Below are positions 25,706 through 32,618 of a stretch of 64,000 bases of DNA, piece after piece (positions within the stretch are counted from its first letter, which is position 1; each line of letters starts with the position of its first letter). This DNA comes from a virus. Where the stretch lies: positions 1 to 64,000 of IMG/VR virus record IMGVR_UViG_3300042389_001427; one strand, given 5' to 3'. The notes beneath the pieces are model-generated. The model did not search any database, had not been told where the DNA came from, and was given only the letters and a program-made list of their open reading frames with translations. A program made the translations under genes and the position numbers.

Positions 25706-27163
25706 TCATAAACCCGGAAGAATAGTAGGGGGTTGCGGGGTTATGACACGCGGGCGGCGGTAGCGGGCGAGTCGAATGTCCGATTCGTTGAACATTTGAA
25801 TATACGCCATCGCCATGTCGTGGGCACGGGCATCGCGCCCGTGGCGGGCCTTGGCTCGGAACTTCTTGAGAACCCAGCGAAGCACATCGGGGGCCCCGAC
25901 GGCGGCCCATCGGGCGAAGTCCATCCACGCAAACCGGGAATTGTCGTTCCTAATAAGCGGAGGGTTCTGCAACCAATGCGGGACAGGTGGGTTGTCGTAT
26001 CCTTCGCGGCGGCATTCCGGGTTTGTGAAGCCGCCGGGTGTCGGGACGGCAACGACTTGCGGGCAGGCCGCTCGGAGTTCAGGCGTAGAGTGGCCGTGAT
26101 AAGTCTCGGAAAACTCGGCCCAACGGGCCATGGCTTTCATAAACTCCGAACGCTGGAACCACTCTTTCGAGTTGCGGGTCGGCCCCCAAAGCCGAATTTC
26201 CACAGTCCCGAAGTCATCCCACTTGTTAGCCGATATCGCGGCAAACTTATGGCGTTTCGCCAATCGCCATTCGCGCTGCGTAGCATCGACAGCGGTGTGA
26301 CGGTGGTTGCGGCGGGTGTAGGTTTCCAAGTAACGGAACCAAGACAAGTGGTAGCGGAACGCAAAGTATGTGCGCTGCCCGATCCACTCATCCTTCTTGC
26401 AGTTGAGGTGGATGTGCCCACCATTCCGCGACCCAGGCCCCAAGCGTATAACTCGCTTGCACGCCAAGTTCGGCAAAGTGCCCTTGATTCGGAAACGAAT
26501 CTCGGGCTGGCCGCCTCCATCATAGCCGCACTTCCAATACTCGCGATCGATGCGGGCCACTCGGGTTTGGTAGTTGGCCCGCGAACACTCCAACTCTCCG
26601 CTGCACTCATAGAGCGGGAGGCGCAGGTAATACGGCTCCTCTTCCAAGGGCTTGGGGGCCTTTGTTTCGATGTAAGTCCTCTCCGTATTTCGGAGGAACT
26701 CCCCGACTTGCTTCCGCAAATCGAGCGGCTTGGTGCCGGCAAGCCAACTCCGAAGTTGAACAAATGTGTAGTCGCTCTTGGGGTGCCCCCAACAAGAGGC
26801 CATGAACTGATCGAGAAGTTCGCTCAACTTCCAGGATTTTCCCATGAAGTGGCTTGCGTATCGCCGTCCGCGCGCCGCCGAAACCACCAAGCGGGCCAAG
26901 GCCGTTCTGCTTTTGATTTTGCTCGGCTCTTGGGTGTCCCAACGCGCGCGGTGGCGCTTGACGGCTTTGCCGATGATCGCCCGCTCCTCGCGCTCAAGAC
27001 CTCTGTAATACGGAATCGCAAAAAGATCGATCTCGTCAGGGTTGACATGGTTCTTGCTCAAAACCTGCTGCACTTCCCAATAACAGATTTTGAACCGATC
27101 GCTCACGCCGGGTATGGGTTGGTTGACAACTTCGATCAATGATTTGTTTTGTAATACTGACAT
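25706..27163 (-). CDS. Putative amidoligase (COOH-NH2 ligase) family protein
   Basis: 485 residues. The central region has EIRFRIKGTL (about 221-230), GPGSRNGGHIHLN (about 242-254) and FGTVEIRLWGP (about 318-328). This matches the phage amidoligase layout of an acidic strand, a G.H.H strand and a late E.R strand in an ATP-dependent glutamine-synthetase-like fold. Such enzymes join a carboxylate to an amine using ATP. The next gene downstream is a class II glutamine amidotransferase, a partner known from amidoligase operons. The assignment rests on short motifs; the opposite strand is also open for 469 codons, but that is a shadow. Confidence 0.55.
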   Translation of the reverse strand: MSVLQNKSLIEVVNQPIPGVSDRFKICYWEVQQVLSKNHVNPDEIDLFAIPYYRGLEREERAIIGKAVKRHRARWDTQEPSKIKSRTALARLVVSAARGRRYASHFMGKSWKLSELLDQFMASCWGHPKSDYTFVQLRSWLAGTKPLDLRKQVGEFLRNTERTYIETKAPKPLEEEPYYLRLPLYECSGELECSRANYQTRVARIDREYWKCGYDGGGQPEIRFRIKGTLPNLACKRVIRLGPGSRNGGHIHLNCKKDEWIGQRTYFAFRYHLSWFRYLETYTRRNHRHTAVDATQREWRLAKRHKFAAISANKWDDFGTVEIRLWGPTRNSKEWFQRSEFMKAMARWAEFSETYHGHSTPELRAACPQVVAVPTPGGFTNPECRREGYDNPPVPHWLQNPPLIRNDNSRFAWMDFARWAAVGAPDVLRWVLKKFRAKARHGRDARAHDMAMAYIQMFNESDIRLARYRRPRVITPQPPTILPGL

Positions 27164-27196
27164 AGGTTATTTTCCTTTCGTTTGGTTTGGGTTTAT

Positions 27197-27236
27197 GTTC
27201 CGAGGGGAACGAAGGGTTGAAATCCGTTGAACGGAT
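27197..27236 (-). repeat. Intergenic cassette: hairpin plus palindrome, copy 3
   Basis: GTTCCCCTCGGAAC (27197-27210) and ATCCGTTCAACGGAT (27222-27236). The final A of the amidotransferase stop TAA is the first base of the palindrome. Confidence 0.85.
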
Positions 27237-28246
27237 TAATCAATGATGAGGCCGGAGTGTGACTTGGCTGCGGGATCGTAGTCGGGAAACGACTCGGCGG
27301 TTTGCGCGGAGGTTGTTTCGAGAGAGGCGCCGTCCCAATCGTCATCGAACTCCGCCTGGGTCATCGGACTGGAATGCCACTTGCGCCCGCCGTAAGAGCG
27401 AAAGCTGTCCGAGCAGCCCCCACCATTGTGGTTGATCTTGTAGCCGAGCGAACGCTGGGCGTAGCTTGCCTGCTTTGCGGTTGTTGCGCGGTGTGTCCAC
27501 ACCGAGACATCGGGGTCACCGCCGCGCGGCTTGAACTCCAACCAAGTCCAAGCATCGAGCTTGTAAGCAATGAAGTTCTTGCAGCGCCAAGCCTCCCCCA
27601 CGGCTTCCACAATATGCTCGGTTGTGCCGAACACCCACCGCCCCTTGGTGGTCACCGCGCCGTATAGCGAAGCGGTGTCATCCACGGCAACGATGAGGCG
27701 CCCATCCGGGGCGGCGGCGAGAAACGCGGCGTAGCCCGAGATGTTTTCGAGTGCCTCCTTCTGCTGCTCGACGGAGTTGTGATCCGTGAAGCAGTATAAG
27801 AGATGTTGAGAGTCACAAGTCGCGGACTTGTGCTCATCGGTCTGCGCCCCGTTCCAACTCACGACGCCGTTGTGGGCGAGCGTCCATCCCTTGTGCCGGA
27901 ATGGATGCGTGTTGTGCAGATCGATGCCGCAAGTGGCAGTCCTGCCGTGTGCGATGAGCGGTTTGTTCTTCGAGTAACGCCCTGTCTGCTCGGCGTGGGA
28001 CGCCGCGCGGAACGCATCGAAGCCCCCACGGGAAAGGCGGCGGAGAAGCGGGAGCTCCTCCATGCCCTTGAAGTCATTGGGCTCCACGAAGCGGGCGTGG
28101 AGAGCGGATGCGCCGGGTTGCGCGAATCCGAACCCATCCTGCTGGGTCGGGGTTATTACTTTAGCCGCCGCACAAAGAGCGCGGTTGGCTGCGGGTTTGT
28201 TCAGGGGCAGTTGGTTGGACGATGTCCAGGCCATAAGTTTGCACAT
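27236..28246 (-). CDS. Class II glutamine amidotransferase (Ntn hydrolase)
   Basis: 336 residues. Cys2 directly follows the initiator Met, so Met removal would expose the catalytic N-terminal cysteine. LIAHGRTATCG (about 97-107), NTHPF (112-116), LAHNGVV (123-129) and a CDSQ motif (about 144-147) are the glutamine-binding and oxyanion-loop motifs of GATase II. The C-terminal 120 residues are Gly/Ser/Asp-rich and unlike known domains. It would release ammonia from glutamine for the adjacent amidoligase-like enzyme or act as an amidase. The stop touches a palindrome. Confidence 0.85.
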   Translation of the reverse strand: MCKLMAWTSSNQLPLNKPAANRALCAAAKVITPTQQDGFGFAQPGASALHARFVEPNDFKGMEELPLLRRLSRGGFDAFRAASHAEQTGRYSKNKPLIAHGRTATCGIDLHNTHPFRHKGWTLAHNGVVSWNGAQTDEHKSATCDSQHLLYCFTDHNSVEQQKEALENISGYAAFLAAAPDGRLIVAVDDTASLYGAVTTKGRWVFGTTEHIVEAVGEAWRCKNFIAYKLDAWTWLEFKPRGGDPDVSVWTHRATTAKQASYAQRSLGYKINHNGGGCSDSFRSYGGRKWHSSPMTQAEFDDDWDGASLETTSAQTAESFPDYDPAAKSHSGLIID

Positions 28247-28280
28247 ATGTATTTTTCCTTTCGTTTTTGTTTTGGTTTAT

Positions 28281-28321
28281 GTTCCGAGGGGGAACAAAGG
28301 GTTGTTATCCGTTCAACGGAT
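28281..28321 (-). repeat. Intergenic cassette: hairpin plus palindrome, copy 4
   Basis: GTTCCCCCTCGGAAC (28281-28295) and ATCCGTTGAACGGAT (28307-28321). The palindrome's TGA is the stop of the membrane microprotein at 28313-28444. Confidence 0.85.
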
Positions 28322-28444
28322 AGCGGCGAGGATTGCCTCAAGAATTGCGGCGGCCAGCCCTAAAAGGCTGGTCACGAAAATCACTCCAAGCACTGCAAAG
28401 AGCGGGAGAATCGCTTCAGCGATGTCGTTGTCGTCGAGTTTCAT
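28313..28444 (-). CDS. Single-helix membrane microprotein (43 aa)
   Basis: An acidic start MKLDDNDIAEAI is followed by a hydrophobic segment with LPLFAVLGVIFVTSLLGLA and a short C-terminal helix ending in IR. The stop codon TGA lies inside the palindrome. Inner-membrane insertion is predicted from hydrophobicity. It could be a holin-like, exclusion or regulatory peptide; nothing decides between these. Confidence 0.6.
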   Translation of the reverse strand: MKLDDNDIAEAILPLFAVLGVIFVTSLLGLAAAILEAILAAIR

Positions 28445-28452
28445 AGGTTGTT

Positions 28453-28467
28453 ATCCGTTAAACGGAT
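28453..28467 (-). repeat. ATCCGTTNAACGGAT palindrome, copy 5
   Basis: The gene strand reads ATCCGTTTAACGGAT. Its TAA is the in-frame stop of the 28458-29018 gene (last codons for Ser-Val come from the palindrome). It lies 8 bases before the next ATG. Confidence 0.85.
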
Positions 28468-29018
28468 AAGGCGAGTTGCAGTTGATTCGGGTTCTCTTCT
28501 GGGGATTCGTAGAGCAGTTCAATCTCGCTCACCTCGTCCCAAGTCCACGACCCTGCGCCGATGGAGTAGACCTTCACCGGCACACCATCGACGTGGATGA
28601 TGCTACCTTGCGTCGAGTCTTCCTCCTCGCCGTCGAGAACGACCCACGAGAAAGTGTCCGTGGCTTCGTCGTAGCGGTATTTGGCATCGGTCGCCTTGAG
28701 GATCTTCTCCGCGTTCTCCTTGTCGAAGACGGGCATCGCCCATCCGTTCCAGAGAAAGCCCATCGTGTAGCCATCCGCGCAAAAGAACGGATCGTCTTCG
28801 TCCATCATCTCGATGGAGAAGCGGCCCTTGCGGTGGGGCGGGTTGTAGTTGAGTTCTTCTTCCGTCGCGGGACGGAAGTCCTCGTTGAAACGCTTCAAGT
28901 CCGCGATGTGGCGGACAAAGCCGCCGCCGGAGCGGTAGAAGGTTCCTGCTTCAGTATCAACTTCGATGGAGTCTTTGGGATAAGTTCCTCCACGAAGGAC
29001 GTAGGTTTTTGCTGACAT
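28458..29018 (-). CDS. Hypothetical protein
   Basis: 186 residues, acidic, strand-rich with many Asp/Glu/Tyr/Trp. Its stop codon TAA is provided by the palindrome. Ribosome site AAAAGAAAGGAAATAACC before the ATG. No recognised family. Confidence 0.65.
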   Translation of the reverse strand: MSAKTYVLRGGTYPKDSIEVDTEAGTFYRSGGGFVRHIADLKRFNEDFRPATEEELNYNPPHRKGRFSIEMMDEDDPFFCADGYTMGFLWNGWAMPVFDKENAEKILKATDAKYRYDEATDTFSWVVLDGEEEDSTQGSIIHVDGVPVKVYSIGAGSWTWDEVSEIELLYESPEENPNQLQLALSV

Positions 29019-29047
29019 AGGTTATTTCCTTTCTTTTTTGGGTTGAT

Positions 29048-29086
29048 GTTCTTGGGGGAACAAGGGGTTGAATCCGTTGAACGGAT
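29048..29086 (-). repeat. Intergenic cassette: hairpin plus palindrome, copy 6
   Basis: GTTCCCCCAAGAAC (29048-29061) and ATCCGTTCAACGGAT (29072-29086), between the stop of the 29101 gene and the leader of the 29018 start. Confidence 0.85.
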
Positions 29087-29100
29087 ATGTGGTGGCGCGG

Positions 29101-29325
29101 TTATGATAGATGATAGGATTCTACTTCTCCATGCTCCCGCGCGATGTAGTCGAGGGCGGAGCGGATTGCGGCTTGCGCCTCCGCATCGGACAAGTCGTCG
29201 CACGATCCATCGGTCATGCAACACCATCCGTTCTTGTCCGCAGCCCACAACGCGGCTAGCGGGTCACGAAGCGCGCCGCGATCCCGCAAGGGAATCCGTT
29301 GAACGGATTCGGGTAGCCTTTCCAT
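29101..29325 (-). CDS. Hypothetical small protein with a translated palindrome
   Basis: 74 residues. A strong ribosome site AAAGGAGGAAAAC precedes the ATG. Codons 6-10 (ESVQRI region) come from a palindrome copy that lies inside the coding sequence. An acidic C-terminal part contains DDLSDAEAQAAIRSALD. It overlaps the upstream zinc-ribbon gene by 62 bases. Function unknown. Confidence 0.6.
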   Translation of the reverse strand: MERLPESVQRIPLRDRGALRDPLAALWAADKNGWCCMTDGSCDDLSDAEAQAAIRSALDYIAREHGEVESYHLS

Positions 29326-29506
29326 GTTTTCCTCCTTTCTGGTTGAACCAATTCGGGAAGTGCCCGAAATCTCGGGGTTCCGTCACATTGGCGTTTTTTC
29401 CACAGACACCACACTTCCCGTAGTGCCAACAGGAAACCGCGCGGCGGAAGCCCGTTCCATGCTTCACGCCGCACGGATCACAAGTCCACGATGGGTATGC
29501 ACTCAT
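29264..29506 (-). CDS. Zinc-ribbon phage protein (CDPCG ... CGVCGK ... VTEPRDFG)
   Basis: 80 residues from the ATG at 29506, which overlaps the upstream stop as ATGA; an earlier ATG at 29527 is possible. WTCDPCGVKHG and HYGKCGVCGKNANVTEPRDFGHF form a four-cysteine zinc ribbon that I recall as a widespread small phage protein. The last 14 residues come from reading through a palindrome copy. Possible nucleic-acid or protein binding; function unknown. Confidence 0.7.
   Translation of the reverse strand: MSAYPSWTCDPCGVKHGTGFRRAVSCWHYGKCGVCGKNANVTEPRDFGHFPNWFNQKGGKHGKATRIRSTDSLAGSRRAS
29294..29308 (-). repeat. ATCCGTTNAACGGAT palindrome inside coding sequence, copy 7
   Basis: The gene strand reads ATCCGTTCAACGGAT. 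It is translated in two overlapping genes. In the upstream zinc-ribbon frame it reads Ile-Arg-Ser-Thr-Asp; a G at the centre would have produced Ile-Arg-stop, as seen in other copies. Confidence 0.85.
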
Positions 29507-29760
29507 GTTGAGATGTATCGATTCCATAGATCGGGGTGCTTATCGAACAACTCCCAAGGGTTACACGCCGCCCATAGCTCCTCATGGAGCCGCGCCATGT
29601 GGGAGGTAGCCTCCTCACTCAAAGGGGAGCCCTCCCAAACGATGTCTCTCGGATCGTCGTCCAAGTGATACTGCCTTTGGCGCTCCGCAAGCCAATACAG
29701 GTAAGCAACCGCGTCATCCTCGGATTGAACCCGAAGACTCGCCAATGTTTGATCGCTCAT
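29503..29760 (-). CDS. Hypothetical protein
   Basis: 85 residues from the ATG at 29760, which forms an ATGA overlap with the upstream stop; the earlier ATG at 29820 would overlap that gene by 64 bases. Acidic, helical, Trp-containing. No family recognised. Confidence 0.65.
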   Translation of the reverse strand: MSDQTLASLRVQSEDDAVAYLYWLAERQRQYHLDDDPRDIVWEGSPLSEEATSHMARLHEELWAACNPWELFDKHPDLWNRYIST

Positions 29761-30059
29761 CCCAATTTCACGCGGCATGGCGCATCGTTTGAGTTGGTGA
29801 GCCATTTCTTGAACTCCCAAGCGGAGAGTTTAAGTGTGAACTTCGTCCCCCCATCGGGTTCAAGCAGGGACAGCTTCACGCCACATTCCACGCCGCTGAA
29901 CCCGGTGTGAACCATCTTCGCTTCGATGGTTCCGTATTGCTCCCCTCGGGGATCATCCGCCACCCACTTTTGGGTGAAGTATTTTTGGAGTAGCGCCTCT
30001 ATATCTGCCTTCTGGCATTCCTGTCGGGTTTGGACAGGGGTTTTCTCTAATTGGATCAT
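29757..30059 (-). CDS. Hypothetical protein
   Basis: 100 residues from the ATG at 30059, which follows AAGAAAGGAAAAATAACC; the frame extends upstream only through the cassette. A helical N-terminus is followed by a strand-rich part. No recognised family. Confidence 0.65.
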   Translation of the reverse strand: MIQLEKTPVQTRQECQKADIEALLQKYFTQKWVADDPRGEQYGTIEAKMVHTGFSGVECGVKLSLLEPDGGTKFTLKLSAWEFKKWLTNSNDAPCRVKLG

Positions 30060-30091
30060 GGTTATTTTTCCTTTCTTTTTTGCTGGGTTAT

Positions 30092-30122
30092 GTTCTGGAG
30101 GGAACAAATCCGTTCAACGGAT
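30092..30122 (-). repeat. Intergenic cassette: hairpin plus palindrome, copy 8
   Basis: GTTCCCTCCAGAAC (30092-30105) and ATCCGTTGAACGGAT (30108-30122). The palindrome's TGA is the stop of the 30114-30329 gene. Confidence 0.85.
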
Positions 30123-30329
30123 ACCGACAACCTGGATTCGGGTTGGCGACCACTCGCTCTCATGGGCGGCTTGGATTCCGCCGATGCGAACGAGGGCTTC
30201 CGACATGGTTCGGTAGTATTCCTTCCGCCCTTTGTTCGGGGCGGAATGAGTTCCATACACAAGAACCCAACCGAGCCGATCGGAGGGTTCGACTTGCGCC
30301 CAAAAATTGGGCAAGTTTATTTTAAACAT
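30114..30329 (-). CDS. Hypothetical small protein
   Basis: 71 residues, mixed alpha/beta, ending in GIR where Ile-Arg-stop is encoded by the palindrome. Leader AACCCAAACAAGAAAGGAA lies before the ATG. Function unknown. Confidence 0.65.
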   Translation of the reverse strand: MFKINLPNFWAQVEPSDRLGWVLVYGTHSAPNKGRKEYYRTMSEALVRIGGIQAAHESEWSPTRIQVVGIR

Positions 30330-30358
30330 GGGTTATTTCCTTTCTTGTTTGGGTTGGT

Positions 30359-30389
30359 GTTCCGGGGGGAACGAATCCGTTCAACGGAT
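30359..30389 (-). repeat. Intergenic cassette: hairpin plus palindrome, copy 9
   Basis: GTTCCCCCCGGAAC (30359-30372) and ATCCGTTGAACGGAT (30375-30389), two bases apart. The palindrome's TGA ends the 30381-30503 microprotein. Confidence 0.85.
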
Positions 30390-30503
30390 ATCGCAAATCC
30401 AATTGGTGATGAGCACCACATTGAGCGTGATGAGCACCGAGAGGATGAACAGGAGGACGAAGAACTTCTCCTTCTCCTCCTCAAGATTGAGTTTCTTTTT
30501 CAT
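30381..30503 (-). CDS. Single-helix membrane microprotein (40 aa)
   Basis: A charged start MKKKLNLEEEKEK is followed by a hydrophobic segment FFVLLFILSVLITLNVVLI and a short tail ending in DIR. The stop TGA is within the palindrome, exactly as in the 43-residue protein at 28313. The ATG lies after the intergenic motif AATAACCTTGCAACCCCGT without a clear ribosome site. A small inner-membrane protein of unknown role. Confidence 0.6.
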   Translation of the reverse strand: MKKKLNLEEEKEKFFVLLFILSVLITLNVVLITNWICDIR

Positions 30504-30520
30504 ACGGGGTTGCAAGGTTA

Positions 30521-30751
30521 TTATCTGTCGAAATCCGCAAGCGCAAGAGCAAACGGATTGTGTGTCAATGCGGCGGGCTGCGGGGTTCGCGGAGCGGGCG
30601 TGTCAAGTAGATTGACAACCTCGCCGCGCCCGCGCCAATTGCGGGGATCGCCCTCGAACTTGTAGCCGAGCATTGCTTCGCGGCTCAAGTCCTCATTGAG
30701 CCTGTTTGTGATCACCACATGGAGGTGGCGGATTTTCTGTGGGTTTTTCAT
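30521..30751 (-). CDS. Hypothetical protein
   Basis: 76 residues, basic N-terminus with strand pattern (RHLHVVITNRL), then a Pro-rich C-terminal half. Ribosome site AAAGGAAAAAGACAA precedes the ATG. Unknown function. Confidence 0.6.
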   Translation of the reverse strand: MKNPQKIRHLHVVITNRLNEDLSREAMLGYKFEGDPRNWRGRGEVVNLLDTPAPRTPQPAALTHNPFALALADFDR

Positions 30752-30786
30752 TTGTCTTTTTCCTTTCGTTTTTTGTTTCGGGTTAT

Positions 30787-30817
30787 GTTCCGGGGGGAAC
30801 GAATCCGTTCAACGGAT
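30787..30817 (-). repeat. Intergenic cassette: hairpin plus palindrome, copy 10
   Basis: GTTCCCCCCGGAAC (30787-30800) and ATCCGTTGAACGGAT (30803-30817), two bases apart, as in copy 9. The preceding gene stops 3 bases earlier at its own TGA. Confidence 0.85.
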
Positions 30818-30819
30818 AA

Positions 30820-31206
30820 TCAATAAATGTTGTGGTGGTTGTAGCACATCTTCTGAAGCGCACGGAGAGCCGAGGGGAGCGACGATCCATTATTAAACGC
30901 GAAGTCGAACTTCTCCTCTTCACTCATAGTGTCAAAGATCGCCCTTGCGGCGCGGGAGCCTTCCTCCTCATCGATGAGTTTGGGATCGCAAACCCTCTCT
31001 TGAATCTCTTCTTTTGTGGAAGGCGCAAGAAGCCCATCGAAGGCTTTGATCTTATCGAAATCCCGAAGGATGGAATCCAATGCGGGCTTGTGTTCCTCCC
31101 AAATTCCATCCCTACAAAGCTCAATTGTCGTAACAATTCGAGCGACCGCGTTGAGAGTTTGGGAGGCGTTTCTTAAAGCTGCCCGTAGTTCTGTCGTAGT
31201 AGTCAT
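30820..31206 (-). CDS. Hypothetical helical protein
   Basis: 128 residues, helical and acidic throughout, no motif. The ATG lies 9 bases after palindrome copy 11, with no clear ribosome site between them, which makes this start a candidate for control by the palindrome. Confidence 0.65.
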   Translation of the reverse strand: MTTTTELRAALRNASQTLNAVARIVTTIELCRDGIWEEHKPALDSILRDFDKIKAFDGLLAPSTKEEIQERVCDPKLIDEEEGSRAARAIFDTMSEEEKFDFAFNNGSSLPSALRALQKMCYNHHNIY

Positions 31207-31214
31207 ATGAAGTT

Positions 31215-31316
31215 ATCCGTTTAACGGATTCGATTGTGATATGGATTGAAGTGGCGTGGTGCGCGAAGCGGGTAGGACGCCTCACGCATCACTTGGTTTT
31301 TATCCGTTCAACGGAT
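31215..31316 (-). repeat. Two palindromes (copies 11 and 12) flanking a 72-base gap
   Basis: ATCCGTTGAACGGAT at 31302-31316 touches the TAA stop of the 31316 gene. ATCCGTTAAACGGAT at 31215-31229 sits just before the 31206 start. The 72 bases between them hold no gene, hairpin partner or leader and may be what is left of a lost gene. Confidence 0.8.
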
Positions 31317-31825
31317 TACTTGCGGCTCGCGGCGTTATCGGCGCGGAGTTGCTTGAGAGCGCGATGGAGAACGGCGATTGCCATGTCCTTGGACATATTC
31401 GGGAGGGTGATCCCCTTGCCTTTCTTCACCTGTGCAACAAGTGATTCGGCGTGTTTCTGTGCCGCCTTGCTTTTGGCGGAGGAGTCCTTCTCCTTACGGC
31501 GCAATCCGTATTTGAGGAACAGATCGCTAATCCGTTGTGGCGTGAAGCCCGCATCTTCCAAGGCTTTCTGGATGTTCTCAATCTTTGCGCCCTGTTCAAT
31601 CGCCTTAACGGCTTCCGCCTTGATCACGCCGATCTCTTCGTATGCCGCTTGAAGGATGTTTTCGTTCATCGCGATGCGATCGGCAATCCTCATTTCCGCC
31701 TTGGAAATGCCTTTGCTCTTCTTCGGGGTGAATTGAAGATTCGGAACGGCGATTCCGTATGCTTCCTTTGTCTCGAAGAGAGAAGTGGCGATTGCGATTG
31801 CGTTGGTTTGTGCTGTCTTTTTCAT
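31316..31825 (-). CDS. Hypothetical Lys/Ala-rich protein
   Basis: 169 residues. A first domain (about 1-60) is followed by a long helical region with SKAEMRIADRIAMNENI and ALEDAGFTPQRISDLFLKYGLRRKEKD (residues grouped here in separate short motifs: ALEDAGFTPQR, ISDLFLKYGL), resembling a DNA-binding helix pair. It is the promoter-proximal gene of the 16.7-31.8 kb minus-strand block, a position often held by an early regulator. No family assigned. Confidence 0.65.
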   Translation of the reverse strand: MKKTAQTNAIAIATSLFETKEAYGIAVPNLQFTPKKSKGISKAEMRIADRIAMNENILQAAYEEIGVIKAEAVKAIEQGAKIENIQKALEDAGFTPQRISDLFLKYGLRRKEKDSSAKSKAAQKHAESLVAQVKKGKGITLPNMSKDMAIAVLHRALKQLRADNAASRK

Positions 31826-31842
31826 TGTTGTTTACTTTCTAA

Positions 31843-31857
31843 ATCCGTTGAACGGAT
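31843..31857 (-). repeat. ATCCGTTNAACGGAT palindrome, copy 13
   Basis: Lies 17 bases upstream of the first ATG of the minus-strand block and is not preceded by any gene on that strand, so it is within the leader or promoter. A hairpin GCGGG/CCCGC lies further upstream at 31882-31898. Confidence 0.85.
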
Positions 31858-31970
31858 ACCTGCATTTTTGTTTTGTTGTCGGCGGGCATGATTCCCGCTT
31901 CCAAAAATAAAGTGTCCGCCTTGCCTGTTTCCCTTGTGAAAATAGGTTTTGCGGTTATTATTTTTTCATC

Positions 31971-32480
31971 ATGGGAAGACTCGAAATTGCGGCGGATTGG
32001 CAAGCTATTCGTTCACTCTACTTGGATGGGGCAACCTATAGGGAATTGGGGGAAAAATTCGGAGTGAAGGAAGGCACGATAAAGGCAAGGGCGAATCGCG
32101 AAGGGTGGAGTAAAATCCCCGTAAGGCACAGAAACGCAACGATTAGAAGCGTGAACAAGGAAAGTGCGGGAATAGCTCAAGAACTATGGTCAGATCGTAG
32201 GGAAAAGGTTAGGAATCAAGAGTTTGCGATAGCTTCCAAGATATTGACATATGCCGAACAAATGAATGAAGATCAACTACTTGCGAAAGTAGACAAGATC
32301 AAAGTGGGAGCGGACATGGCAAGGCGGGCAAGTGGCTTGGATAAAGAGGATAGCAACAAAAATGCTGTGAACATTGCGATCCTCTCGGATATTGATGGAA
32401 TGTCAACGCCGGGAATAGTTTACGAAAAACAACCGAACCAAGGAGATTTGGAACAAACAGGTGACAAACTCGGTTTGTGA
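31971..32480 (+). CDS. HTH protein, terminase small subunit-like
   Basis: 169 residues. LYLDGATYRELGEKFGVKEG followed by TIKARANREGW (about 17-48) is a helix-turn-helix of the type at the N-terminus of many phage small terminase subunits, followed by a helical region that could form the oligomer core. It is about 16 kb from TerL. It is divergent from the minus-strand block with a 145-base gap that must contain both promoters. A transcription regulator is the alternative. Confidence 0.6.
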   Translation: MGRLEIAADWQAIRSLYLDGATYRELGEKFGVKEGTIKARANREGWSKIPVRHRNATIRSVNKESAGIAQELWSDRREKVRNQEFAIASKILTYAEQMNEDQLLAKVDKIKVGADMARRASGLDKEDSNKNAVNIAILSDIDGMSTPGIVYEKQPNQGDLEQTGDKLGL

Positions 32481-32618
32481 GGGTAAAACTACGGGTTTTG
32501 AATCTGTAAGCCCTACCACCCCATCCACTACTGTCCCCTCCCACCAACAACCTGACCAGCCAGAATTATAATATCATGCATTACAAATTTTTTTTCCTTT
32601 TTTGGGGGTTAATAACGA

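Noticed and set aside
25733-27142. 469-codon plus-strand ORF opposite the amidoligase-like gene
   Set aside because: No motifs, unusual composition, and no ribosome site. It is a GC-driven shadow of the minus-strand gene, which has motifs and a standard leader.
22853-31857. CRISPR array
   Set aside because: The palindromes are unevenly spaced, separated by genes, and only 15 bases long; no spacers or cas genes.
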